Source: TH5896 sp049578985
GTDB taxonomy: Archaea; Thermoproteota; Nitrososphaeria; Nitrososphaerales; Nitrososphaeraceae
Reading direction: 5' to 3'
Assembly: GCA_049578985.1 (NCBI GenBank)
Contig: JBAUMZ010000207.1
Coordinates: 1-55,895, forward strand
DNA: 55,895 nt
Shown: positions 41,683 through 49,633 of the stretch, piece after piece
How positions within the stretch are numbered: the first letter of the stretch is position 1
Layout: every line of letters starts with the position of its first letter
The notes under the pieces: generated by a model
Database searches by the model: none
The model's input: only the letters and a program-made list of their open reading frames with translations
Told to the model about the DNA's origin: nothing
Translations under genes and position numbers: made by a program

Positions 41683-42133
41683 GCACCCACCGTCAACAAT
41701 TATTGTCGATATAGCAAATTGCATTGCTGGTAGGACATGTTCGCGTATTTCCAAGCTTCTGTTGGAGGGTAATAAAGTATCGGTGATAAATGCAGAAAAA
41801 GCTATGATATCTGGAAACAGGTACAAAACCATAGAGATCTTTAAAGAGGATCTAGAGATAAGCTCGGTCACTAACCCAATTCATGGCCCATTTCACCCTC
41901 GTAGGCCAGACACAATATTAACGAGGATGGTCAGAGGGATGATCCCCAAACGTAAGACGAGCGGCATCGAAGCTTTTAAGCAATTGAGGGTCTATATTGG
42001 CGTGCCTGAAAAACTAAGCCGCGAGCAGCCAAAAGTATTTGAAGATTGTAGAATAAGAAAACCCGAGTCTTATTATATTACCGTTGGAGATGTTGCTAAA
42101 CAAATTGGATGGAAGGCTGAATACATTAAATGA
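41675..42133 (+). CDS. rpl13: Large ribosomal subunit protein L13 (uL13)
   Basis: The 152-residue protein has TIIVDIANCIAGRTCSRISKLLLEGNKVSVINAEKAMISGN and GPFHPRRPDTILTRMVRGMIPKRKTSGIEAFKQLRVYIGVP, which is the archaeal L13 pattern. The start TTG at 41675 lies inside the end of L18e and the stop overlaps the ATG of S9 (ATGA), so translation is coupled. Confidence 0.97.
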   Translation: MDKHPPSTIIVDIANCIAGRTCSRISKLLLEGNKVSVINAEKAMISGNRYKTIEIFKEDLEISSVTNPIHGPFHPRRPDTILTRMVRGMIPKRKTSGIEAFKQLRVYIGVPEKLSREQPKVFEDCRIRKPESYYITVGDVAKQIGWKAEYIK

Positions 42134-42573
42134 ACAAGGTAGATCTCTATCCAGGACAGCGTAAGACAAGTAGAGCCACTGCCACCATTTCAAAGGGCAA
42201 CGGCAAAGTCAGAATAAACAATATTCCCGCCGAAGTCATGGAACCGGAAGTCGCAAGAGAGGTTGTGCTGGTCCCAATCCATTTGATAGGAGAAATAAGA
42301 AATAGGATAGATCTTTCCGTAAAAGTACGCGGAGGTGGATTCATGGGACAAGCCTTTGCCAGTGCAGTTGCCATTTCGAGAGCTCTGACTGGGGAAGGAA
42401 AAGGAGGAAAAGACCCTAAAGATCATCCTTTGTCAAAGAGCATTCGCGAAGAGATAAGAAGAAAAATAACAGAATATGACCGGCATTTTTTGGCGGGCGA
42501 TCCTAGGCAGACTGAATCTAAGAAATTTGGTGGTCCAAGTGCTAGGCGTAGAAAACAAAAGTCGTATAGATGA
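42130..42573 (+). CDS. rps9: Small ribosomal subunit protein S9 (uS9)
   Basis: The 147-residue protein ends DPRQTESKKFGGPSARRRKQKSYR, the S9 tail that reaches the P-site tRNA, and has SVKVRGGGFMGQAFASAVAISRALTG in its core. ATG at 42130 overlaps the L13 stop by 4 bases. rpoN, which follows S9 in many archaeal operons, is not found after it here; a convergent zinc-protein gene is. Confidence 0.97.
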   Translation: MNKVDLYPGQRKTSRATATISKGNGKVRINNIPAEVMEPEVAREVVLVPIHLIGEIRNRIDLSVKVRGGGFMGQAFASAVAISRALTGEGKGGKDPKDHPLSKSIREEIRRKITEYDRHFLAGDPRQTESKKFGGPSARRRKQKSYR

Positions 42574-42666
42574 TCTAAATCCCCCCCTTCCTCACACGTT
42601 AGACAAATAGGACGGACCTATGTGTCCTCAAGGGATGTGACGACAACATACAGTAATTCCGGATTA

Positions 42667-42843
42667 CTATGCCTTTCTATCCGATTGCTTCGTAAGGTTT
42701 CTACGTTCAGGGCTTAGATAATACTCTGCGAGCTTTTTTTCGTAACAATCTCCGCAAAGATAGCCATCTTCTGCAAGGTTCCACTGAGCCATCGGTTTGA
42801 ACCGAAAACCCATGGCATTACTGCACCAAATGCATTTTATCAT
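42667..42843 (-). CDS. Small zinc-binding protein
   Basis: From ATG 42843 the product is 58 residues with MIKCIWCSNAMGF and EDGYLCGDCYEKK, a C-x2-C...C-x2-C zinc knuckle, and a basic tail (SPERRNLTKQSDRKA). The frame is open to an upstream start at 42972 (101 residues), but a TATA-like AAATTAAAAG at 42887-42896 would put the transcript start near 42865, favouring the short form. Convergent with S9. Function unknown; could bind nucleic acid. Confidence 0.6.
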   Translation of the reverse strand: MIKCIWCSNAMGFRFKPMAQWNLAEDGYLCGDCYEKKLAEYYLSPERRNLTKQSDRKA

Positions 42844-43060
42844 ATTCTTGGTCAACTCGGTATTTAGAATCCTTGGATAGTAGACCAAATTAAAAGTTAC
42901 TTGTCGAAAGTGACCCATGGTAGTAGTAGTCTCAAGATCATTCTCGGTGGGATTAATGTCCAATATACTCACCTTGAATAAACAATTGGTCGTTTGTACA
43001 TGCTGATGTTCAGCGAACTCAAGGATTTAATATGGGTCAGTAATTAATGAACCTGCCAAG

Positions 43061-43318
43061 ATGGGTTCAGTCGGAAAAGTAGCATTCGTATCTATACTTG
43101 GTTTGGGTGCGATAACCGGAGTTTTAGTATTTTATATATTTGGTAATGCTGCTCCTGCCCCTGGAGTAATGGAATCAATTTATCGCCAAAATTTACCTGC
43201 CACTGAAGGAAGTACGCAGGACAATTCTGAATCATCATCTGAAGGGGCCAACTCTACGTCAACCAACTCTACGTCAACCAACTCTACGTCAACCAACTCC
43301 ACCTTGTCCGCGACTTGA
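43061..43318 (+). CDS. Small anchored protein with Asn-Ser-Thr repeats
   Basis: The 85-residue protein has a single helix at the N-terminus (VAFVSILGLGAITGVLVFYIFGNAA in part, residues about 6-28) and an outer tail rich in Ser, Thr, Asn, Glu. The tail ends with tandem NSTST units, from 15-base direct repeats (43250-43303). Each unit is an N-S-T sequon, so dense N-glycosylation outside the cell is likely if the protein is exported. A TATA box (about 43025-43033) lies 32 bases before the ATG. Function unknown. Confidence 0.6.
   Translation: MGSVGKVAFVSILGLGAITGVLVFYIFGNAAPAPGVMESIYRQNLPATEGSTQDNSESSSEGANSTSTNSTSTNSTSTNSTLSAT
43250..43303 (+). repeat. Tandem 15-base repeats encoding NSTST
   Basis: Three and a half copies of AACTCTACGTCAACC occur head to tail, the last with one substitution (AACTCCACC). 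The period keeps frame. Confidence 0.8.
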
Positions 43319-43455
43319 CCTGCTTGAACTAAAATGCCCCCGAACAATCTTTAACGCGTGTCGAGTGAAAGTTGACTAACTGTAAAACTAGAGCGTTTTA
43401 AATCGCCCAAATGTTAATATATACTTATATTAAGCTTTTCAAAGTACATCATTTA

Positions 43456-44232
43456 ATGGTTTTTCTTGAGGTCAATGACCTTCATGCAAATATCGATAAT
43501 AAGGAAATACTGAATGGAGTAAATTTGAAGATAGACAAAGGGGAGGTTCATGTAATTATGGGCCCAAATGGTTCTGGCAAAAGCACATTTGCAAACGTCT
43601 TACTTGGTCATCCCAAGTACAAAGTTACAGGAGGAAATGCGCTAGTCAAAGGCGAAAGTATCATGAATCTGACCACTGATGAGAGAACGAAGAAAGGTCT
43701 ATTCCTTGGCTTTCAGTATCCTATCGAAATCCCAGGGGTTGGGTATAGTCACTTTTTGAGAAATGCCTATAATACATTGAACAAAACATTAGCCGACGAC
43801 CAAAAAAATCGGGAGGTATTCCTTACGGTAAGAGAATTTCATGAATATGTCAAGAAGAATCTAGATTCCGTAGGACTTGACAAATCATTTCTAAGCAGGT
43901 ATTTGAATGAAGGATTTTCTGGAGGAGAGAAAAAAAGATCTGAAGTTATGCAGATGTTGGTCCTTAAGCCAAATTTAGCGATCTTAGATGAACCTGATTC
44001 AGGCCTTGATATAGATGCTGTAAAAGCGGTTGCGGAAGCAATCAACCAACTAATTGATACTGGTGCTGGCGTACTTGTTATAACTCACTATGCTAGGATT
44101 TTGCGGTACTTGTCTAAACTTGATTTTGTACATGTGATGGCAAGAGGCAAGATTATCAAGTCAGGGGATAAAACTCTTGCTGACGAGCTCGAATCTAGAG
44201 GATATGGCTGGTTAGGTTTGGAAGATAAATAG
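43456..44232 (+). CDS. sufC: Fe-S cluster assembly ATPase SufC
   Basis: From ATG 43456 the protein begins MVFLEVNDLHANIDNKEILNGVNLKIDKGEVHVIMGPNGSGKST (Walker A GPNGSGKST), has FQYPIEIPGV (Q loop) and FSGGEKKRSEVMQML with the SufC-specific GGEKKR signature, and LAILDEPDSGLDID (Walker B and D loop), ITHYARIL (switch His). It is the ATPase of the SufBCD scaffold that assembles Fe-S clusters. An in-frame ATG at 43411 is disfavoured since TATA-like elements at 43395-43403 and 43414-43424 lie around it. sufB and sufD are not in this window. Confidence 0.95.
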   Translation: MVFLEVNDLHANIDNKEILNGVNLKIDKGEVHVIMGPNGSGKSTFANVLLGHPKYKVTGGNALVKGESIMNLTTDERTKKGLFLGFQYPIEIPGVGYSHFLRNAYNTLNKTLADDQKNREVFLTVREFHEYVKKNLDSVGLDKSFLSRYLNEGFSGGEKKRSEVMQMLVLKPNLAILDEPDSGLDIDAVKAVAEAINQLIDTGAGVLVITHYARILRYLSKLDFVHVMARGKIIKSGDKTLADELESRGYGWLGLEDK

Positions 44233-44263
44233 GCCTTACTAAACCCATTTAGAGTAGGATATA

Positions 44264-44965
44264 ATGGAAGTTCAACGCAAAAAGGATCAGATTAAGACTT
44301 CTAAGTCTACCTTTCTTAATTATTCGTTTTTCAAAATTGACCCCAAATGGCGTTGGATGAATGAAGTGGCAAAGGAAGAGGCAGCTAAGGAATTTGCCAC
44401 CCTGGTTAGTGTAGCGAACACCAAATTACGAGTTCATACTTATACAACTCTTGGACTTCACGTCGGAACAGATTTCATGCTTTGGATGGTAGCAGATTCT
44501 GTTGAAATGTTTCAGACGTTTACGTCTAAAATCTATAGTACGATTATAGGAAAATACATAGAGCCTGCTTTCCTTTACCTTTCGTCTTTCAGAAGATCAG
44601 TTTATTCCGAGAAGGTGATGCCATCCTTTATGACAGATTCTAAGCCGCTGAAATATCTAGTCGTGTATCCATTTGTCAAGTCTAGAGAATGGTATCTTTT
44701 GCCGTTTGAAGAGCGTAAAAAAATGATGGATGAACATATTACAATTGGCAGAAAATTTCCAGAGATTAAGCTGAACACATCCTATTCGTATGGAATTGAT
44801 GATAATGATTTCACTCTTGCATTTGAGACGGATGATCTATCAAAGTTCCAGGATCTGATTCTACAATTGCGTGAGACAAAAGTGAGCTTGTATGTTGTGA
44901 AGGATACTCCAATGATAGTATGCTTACAAAAGGACATACAGAGTATTATCATGGGGCTTGGGTGA
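44264..44965 (+). CDS. Chlorite-dismutase-family (HemQ-like) protein
   Basis: The 233-residue protein carries the family C-terminal signature: KSREWYLLPFEERKKMMDEHITIGRKFPEIKLNTSYSYGIDDNDFTLAFETD, with H158 a good candidate proximal heme ligand, and an N-terminal ferredoxin-like half with WMVADSVEMFQTFTSKI. Members are chlorite dismutases, dye peroxidases or coproheme decarboxylases (HemQ). Because the neighbouring gene 46677-47669 belongs to the siroheme route to heme, its function here may be in heme biochemistry or heme peroxidase activity, not proven. It overlaps the DUF1802 gene at its end. Confidence 0.88.
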   Translation: MEVQRKKDQIKTSKSTFLNYSFFKIDPKWRWMNEVAKEEAAKEFATLVSVANTKLRVHTYTTLGLHVGTDFMLWMVADSVEMFQTFTSKIYSTIIGKYIEPAFLYLSSFRRSVYSEKVMPSFMTDSKPLKYLVVYPFVKSREWYLLPFEERKKMMDEHITIGRKFPEIKLNTSYSYGIDDNDFTLAFETDDLSKFQDLILQLRETKVSLYVVKDTPMIVCLQKDIQSIIMGLG

Positions 44966-44975
44966 AGCATCGATC

Positions 44976-45551
44976 ATGACAATATCTGCTCTAAAGGAAT
45001 GGGCTATTGTGTGTAAGGGATTAGAAGTAGGGAAGCAAACAATTCTACTAAGAAAGGGCGGGATAATGGAACGTAAGGATGGTTTTGAATTGAAACATAA
45101 TGATTTCTACATGTTTCCAACCTATGAACATCAATCAGGGGATCTTTTGCAACAAGAGTATGCGGATGAATTTGAGTCAATATTGCAGGATAAGCCTCCG
45201 GACGATCTGAATGTGATTTATCTCTATGCAAAAGTTATCTTCATCACTGAGACGTTTAGCAGGAAAATGCTTCATGACTTGCGCGACTTTCATATATGGA
45301 ACGAGAAATACATAAACGCAAGAATGGATTACAACCCCGAAAAACCTCTCAGTATTATACTTCTTCGCGTATACAGATTGAACAAGGCCTTAAATGTCAC
45401 TCTCAGTCCACAACAAGCGGGCTGTAGATCATGGATCGACTTTCAATCACTATGTAATGGTGATTCTCAACATAACCTAGGAAAACCGGTTCTAAGTAAC
45501 GATATCTTTCAGGAAAGGCAATCACAATTAATGGAGGTACTTAATAACTAG
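44976..45551 (+). CDS. DUF1802 family protein
   Basis: The protein begins MTISALKEWAIVCKGLEVGKQTILLRKGGIMERKDGFELKH and has FYMFPTYEHQ and RVYRLNKALNVTLSPQQAGCRSWIDF; this is the DUF1802 layout with conserved LLRKGGI and FPTYEHQ blocks. A TTG at 44958, overlapping the previous gene by 8 bases, is an alternative start. DUF1802 has no known activity, but similar proteins often occur near Cld-family genes in archaea and deinococci. Stop abuts the AKR start (no gap), so translation coupling is likely. Confidence 0.85.
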   Translation: MTISALKEWAIVCKGLEVGKQTILLRKGGIMERKDGFELKHNDFYMFPTYEHQSGDLLQQEYADEFESILQDKPPDDLNVIYLYAKVIFITETFSRKMLHDLRDFHIWNEKYINARMDYNPEKPLSIILLRVYRLNKALNVTLSPQQAGCRSWIDFQSLCNGDSQHNLGKPVLSNDIFQERQSQLMEVLNN

Positions 45552-46544
45552 ATGAAATATCGTCGATTGGGAAAAAGTGGAATTAAGGTAAGTGAGATAG
45601 GGTTCGGCGCGTGGACTATTGCGCTAGACTGGTGGGGCGGAAAAAGGATCAACGATGAAGAGGCTATAAGAATGTTAAAGCGAGCTTTTGATCTAGGTAT
45701 CAATTTATTTGAAACCTCTGACGTGTATGGAAAAGGGAGAAGTGAAAGGCTCATAGGAGAGGCCTTTAAAGGATTGAATCGTGATGAGGTAATCTATTCG
45801 ACCAAATGGGGTTACGATATTTATGGTGCTGAACAGGTTGGCCATAATGAACTCCCGCAAAAACATAACCCATCTTTCATGAATTATGCGTTGCAGGAGA
45901 GTATTAAGAGACTGCAGACGGATTTCGTAGACGTTTATAGTCTACACAACCCCAAGATGAATGCGATTCAGGATGATTCTATATTTGAGACACTTAATAA
46001 AACACGCGAAGAAGGCAAGATTAAGAGTTACGGAGTCGCCTTGGGACCGGCCATAGGATGGAAAGAGGAAGGAATTTTGTCAATGGAAAAAAGGGATGTA
46101 ACTTGTATTCAGAGCGTCTACAATCTATTGGAACAGGACCCTGTAAAAGATTTCTTTCAGATCGCTGAAGCTAATGACGTGGGCCTTATGGTTAGAGTTC
46201 CTGATGCGTCTGGTGTGCTAACAGGAAAAGTAAACATTGATACCGTATTTGATAAGAATGATCACCGAAGTTCGCGTAAGAAAGAGTGGATTATTCAAGC
46301 CCTGCAGAAAATAGAGTACATAAAACCAATGGCTGAATCGCATGGTTGGACAATTACTGAACTCGCCATAAAATTCATCCTCTCTCGCAAGGAGATCGCA
46401 ACGGTCCTGCCAACAGTAGTCAATTTAGAAGAGATCGAATTATTCACAAACATGTCTGATGGAAAGTACTTGAGGCAGGATGACTTGGAAACACTCTCAC
46501 AGATGTATGAGAAAGATTTTTACACAACAACCATAAGAAAATAG
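45552..46544 (+). CDS. Aldo/keto reductase
   Basis: The 330-residue protein has the AKR (alpha/beta) barrel: GKSGIKVSEIGFGAWTIALDWWGG, catalytic Asp/Tyr in NLFETSDVYGKGRSERLIGEAF, Lys in YSTKWGYD and His in VYSLHNPK, plus the C-terminal NADP-binding 'KFILSRKEIATVLPTVVNLEEI'. It reduces aldehydes or ketones with NADPH; substrate unknown. It begins immediately after the DUF1802 stop and is the last gene of a three-gene operon with the HemQ-like protein. Confidence 0.92.
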   Translation: MKYRRLGKSGIKVSEIGFGAWTIALDWWGGKRINDEEAIRMLKRAFDLGINLFETSDVYGKGRSERLIGEAFKGLNRDEVIYSTKWGYDIYGAEQVGHNELPQKHNPSFMNYALQESIKRLQTDFVDVYSLHNPKMNAIQDDSIFETLNKTREEGKIKSYGVALGPAIGWKEEGILSMEKRDVTCIQSVYNLLEQDPVKDFFQIAEANDVGLMVRVPDASGVLTGKVNIDTVFDKNDHRSSRKKEWIIQALQKIEYIKPMAESHGWTITELAIKFILSRKEIATVLPTVVNLEEIELFTNMSDGKYLRQDDLETLSQMYEKDFYTTTIRK

Positions 46545-46676
46545 GTAAATGAGCATTTTCTGTCTCAGTCCGAATGATGGCCAGATTTCGTGGCCTTTCA
46601 GGCTTGGATCCATGAATCTTACTACCCGTCCGCGAATGAATGAAACTCAACATTGATCAGAAAAGACGGTAATGTA

Positions 46677-47669
46677 TCATTCAAAATACTTTACCCTCTG
46701 CTTCTTGAATTCACGGGTGCTGAAAAGAATAGAATAGTCTTGAATTTTCACTACTGAAGACATGGTTTCTGCTATCCTTTCTGCAGCCTTAAGCGTTCTT
46801 GCATGTACCATACTAAAAAGGTTAAATGGCCAGTCAGAAAATACTGGTCTACGGTAACAATGGCTAACCTGGGGAAACGCTGCTATCTTGTATCCAACCT
46901 CATCGATCTCGTCGTCAGGTACTCTCCATACTACCATACCATTTGCGGAAAACCCTGCATCTCTATGACGCAGAATAGCAGCAAATCTTCGCATCACACC
47001 TATTTGTTCGTATTCCTTTGCTTTTGCAAAGAGATCACTTGTTGTTATTCCAAGGACTCTGGCAGACTTCGCGAATGGCTCCGACGTAGTTTCAATGTCC
47101 TCTTGTAACACACGAATAAACTTTTTGTCTAAATCAGTGGCTGTAAACTTTGTTTGACTAACACTTTTCAATTCTTCAGTAGGTTTCGGATCAGAAGGAT
47201 CCTGGTTAAGGACATCTAACTTTACACCAATCTTGTAGAGTTTGAGTGTGGGTAATACCCTGTACTTTATGACACCGTCTAGGGAAGCCATGTGTTCTAG
47301 GTCTCGCTTCATATCACCGGATGGAGGAATTGCCAAAGTGAACCACATATTGTATTCATGATTCCTTTCGTAATTATGGCTGACTCCGGGATGGCTGTTT
47401 ACCTCATTCGCAACTTGTTCAAGCTTCTCTTGTAAAACGGAAAACGCGACCAATGTGCTCTTATAACCTAATTGCCTAGTATCAAAGATTGCATTAATCT
47501 GTCTTATCAGACCAATCCTTTTTAGAATTTTAATCCTTTCTATGACCTCATCCTCAGAAACATTGTATCTTTTAGAGATTTCTAAAAAAGGTCTATCCGC
47601 TAAAGGAAACTGCCACTGGATTTCATTCAGTAATTGTTTATCCAATGAATCGATAGTTTGCAGTTGCAT
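46677..47669 (-). CDS. Siroheme decarboxylase, AhbA-AhbB fusion (Lrp/AsnC fold)
   Basis: The 330-residue protein carries two Lrp-like modules. Residues 1-150: an HTH (SLDKQLLNEIQWQFPLADRPF, VSEDEVIERIKILKRIGLIR) plus RAM domain with HNYERNHEYNMWFTLAIP. Residues about 165-330: a second HTH (DLDKKFIRVLQEDIETTSEPFAK) and RAM with HCYRRPVFSDWPFNLFSMVHA. The H-x-Y/R and 'YNMWFT' / 'WPFNLF' motifs identify siroheme decarboxylases, which turn siroheme to 12,18-didecarboxysiroheme in the alternative heme pathway. AhbA and AhbB are separate in most organisms; here they are one chain. Confidence 0.9.
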   Translation of the reverse strand: MQLQTIDSLDKQLLNEIQWQFPLADRPFLEISKRYNVSEDEVIERIKILKRIGLIRQINAIFDTRQLGYKSTLVAFSVLQEKLEQVANEVNSHPGVSHNYERNHEYNMWFTLAIPPSGDMKRDLEHMASLDGVIKYRVLPTLKLYKIGVKLDVLNQDPSDPKPTEELKSVSQTKFTATDLDKKFIRVLQEDIETTSEPFAKSARVLGITTSDLFAKAKEYEQIGVMRRFAAILRHRDAGFSANGMVVWRVPDDEIDEVGYKIAAFPQVSHCYRRPVFSDWPFNLFSMVHARTLKAAERIAETMSSVVKIQDYSILFSTREFKKQRVKYFE

Positions 47670-47827
47670 TAGGTCGTCATAATTACAGATGGGCCTGCAT
47701 TATTAAATGCTCCTCAATATGTCACACTTTTCAGTGTGTAACCATGAATATAATGTATAGATCTTAAACTCTATCAGGATGATTTTTAAATCAGGAGTCT
47801 CATTTTAGTGGGGGGATAGAAGGACAG

Positions 47828-48097
47828 ATGACTTGGTTTAGGGATCCTTATGGTCATATTATTGAATCGAAAAATAAAACACACAGGCTAGTATATTGTT
47901 TGTTGTGTAAGAAACTGGCAAGTAAATCAGACTGCATAAAACTAAGAGTTAGTAGTAAGAATGGAAAGTTATACGAGATTAGATCTTACAAATATACGAA
48001 GGTATCCAGAATGAAACGTCCTTACAAAGAAGAATCTGCCAAACAGCTGACGGGATCATCAAATGAGATTCAGAGAGTAATTGGGGGAACCAATTAA
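47828..48097 (+). CDS. Small protein of unknown function
   Basis: The 89-residue protein begins MTWFRDPYGHIIESKNKTHRLVYCLLCKKLASKSDC, with C-x2-C (CLLCKK) and one more Cys, followed by a basic C-terminus (KVSRMKRPYKEESAKQ). A half zinc-site is possible. No family is known to me. It is the first of three orphan genes before tRNA-Ser. A TATA-like TTTTTAAAT at about 47783 precedes it. Confidence 0.5.
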   Translation: MTWFRDPYGHIIESKNKTHRLVYCLLCKKLASKSDCIKLRVSSKNGKLYEIRSYKYTKVSRMKRPYKEESAKQLTGSSNEIQRVIGGTN

Positions 48098-48199
48098 GCA
48101 TTGAATGTTGAATATGTTGATTCATGCCGACTAGATCTAGGGTTTAAAAGGAAATCGCTTCCGTCAAGAACTTTTTTAAGATGAGTATTACTGAATGTC

Positions 48200-48745
48200 A
48201 TGACTGCGGGAACAACTTATTTTAGATATTCTGGGACCTCCATACCTGAGACCGAAATCATATATCATATCATTTCAAGCTCGCTTGGATCTGTCGAGGA
48301 AGAAAAAATTGCTATAAATGACAGTCGGATCCATACGATAATAGAAATCCACTTCTCTGCTCTCTACGGTGTCGATTTTTTTACTCTATTTGGCGCTGAC
48401 AAATGGTACAAGTTGAGGAATGTCATTACGGAAATAAAAAAGAGAAGAGGCAAAGGGCAAATGCTAATTGTGATTAGTTTCCCTGGAGTCTCTGGGGCAA
48501 GTGGCGCCACTACTAGGCTCATCTTACAAACTTTAGAAATGGACTACAAAAATGTTGAAAGAGCCATCGATAGGGTTCAAGTGTTAGTTGAGATAATTGA
48601 ATCTCAAATGTCTAAGATGCCTGCAGGAGTACTTGAAATGACATACCGTTATGAAGCTACACTTTTGAGGTGGCGTCCTGATTTCGTGAAAACAGATAAG
48701 AGAATTTACAAATACTCAAATGACAGTTGGAAAAGCAGTACATGA
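48200..48745 (+). CDS. Protein of unknown function
   Basis: The 181-residue protein is soluble. It contains SSSLGSVEEEKIAINDSRIHTIIEIHFSALYGVDFF, the segment IKKRRGKGQMLIVISFPGVSGASGATTRLILQTL and a helical C-terminus with ERAIDRVQVLVEIIESQMSKMP. The 'FPGVSGASGATTR' stretch is Gly/Ser-rich like a nucleotide or phosphate loop but lacks a Walker Lys. I cannot assign a family. It lies 103 bases after the small Cys protein, on the same strand, and is convergent with the next gene. Confidence 0.55.
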   Translation: MTAGTTYFRYSGTSIPETEIIYHIISSSLGSVEEEKIAINDSRIHTIIEIHFSALYGVDFFTLFGADKWYKLRNVITEIKKRRGKGQMLIVISFPGVSGASGATTRLILQTLEMDYKNVERAIDRVQVLVEIIESQMSKMPAGVLEMTYRYEATLLRWRPDFVKTDKRIYKYSNDSWKSST

Positions 48746-48775
48746 TATGCTGGATATTTTATGTTCAGCAACTTC

Positions 48776-49231
48776 TTAACCTATTTGGCCAACTACCGAT
48801 GAATCATGTAAGGATTTGAGGAGATCGCGATACTTTCGGTCGATAAAGTAAAGCGATTCAGATAATTTTTTCGATTTTCCATATTTGAATCTAACAAGCT
48901 CCCGATGCCGCCAAAGATGCTGACCTTCAGGAACTGAAAGAGTTGTAAAGTAATCAGGACCTTTTAGGTTGTCCGGAAGCTTGATGCTCTGTGGTATAAT
49001 GTATTCGATGGTAAACCATTCATCACCATCCGGATAGTCATTACCTGTAGCTATATCAAAATACAAGTGTAATACATCTTCAATATTTAAGCCGCTCTCT
49101 TTGCTCAAAGGATGTGTTATAAATGACTTTCGATAATCCATTTTTAACAATTCTGGCTCAAAATAACTCCTTATTATTGCAAGTCGAAAGATTTCATTTG
49201 ACTCCTTTATATTCAAAGCTAGTATAACCAA
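48776..49231 (-). CDS. Protein of unknown function near tRNA-Ser
   Basis: The 151-residue soluble protein has LALNIKESNEIFRLAIIRSYFEPELLKMDYRKSFITHPL, an acidic middle (DIATGNDYPDGDEWFTIEYIIPQ), and VPEGQHLWRHRELVRFKYGKSKKLSESLYFIDRKYRDLL. No motif is known. It is transcribed towards 48200-48745 and ends about 30 bases from it. Together with 47828 and 48200 it forms a short run of orphans before the tRNA-Ser integration site. Confidence 0.5.
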   Translation of the reverse strand: MVILALNIKESNEIFRLAIIRSYFEPELLKMDYRKSFITHPLSKESGLNIEDVLHLYFDIATGNDYPDGDEWFTIEYIIPQSIKLPDNLKGPDYFTTLSVPEGQHLWRHRELVRFKYGKSKKLSESLYFIDRKYRDLLKSLHDSSVVGQIG

Positions 49232-49366
49232 GGATCTCCGTTTAATAACCTTTTTAACACAGTGTCATGAGGCACGCGACCCCCGATCGCCCGAGCTATT
49301 ATTATACCGCAGACACAGATGGCAATCAGTATCAATATATTGCCTTTCCATAAATCTCCAGTTTAT

Positions 49367-49450
49367 GCGGGGGTCGCCTAGCCTGGTAGGGCGTGGGATT
49401 GCTAATCCCATGTTCGCAAGAACTCGTGGGTTCGAATCCCACTCCCCGCG
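49367..49450 (+). tRNA. tRNA-Ser (anticodon GCT), class II
   Basis: Acceptor GCGGGGG pairs with TCCCCGC (last pair G-T), the anticodon arm TGGGA-TTGCTAA-TCCCA gives GCT, the long variable arm TGTTCGCAAGAACTC forms its own hairpin, and the T arm is GTGGG-TTCGAAT-CCCAC. The discriminator is G and CCA is encoded at 49451-49453. No intron. It decodes AGC/AGU. The integrase remnant begins 180 bases downstream. Confidence 0.96.
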
Positions 49451-49633
49451 CCATACTTGGGTATTCCAACAGAATGCTTTTTAGCTATCTACGCATCGGT
49501 AATTTTGATCGGTGTCTATGCAAACACTGGCTGATAACAGAGAAACTGACTTAAATGAACTCAAGACGATGGTGTTATTTTAGCCATCACACGTAGCTGC
49601 TCCAAACCTTACTTCTGCTAGACCTTAGAAAGG

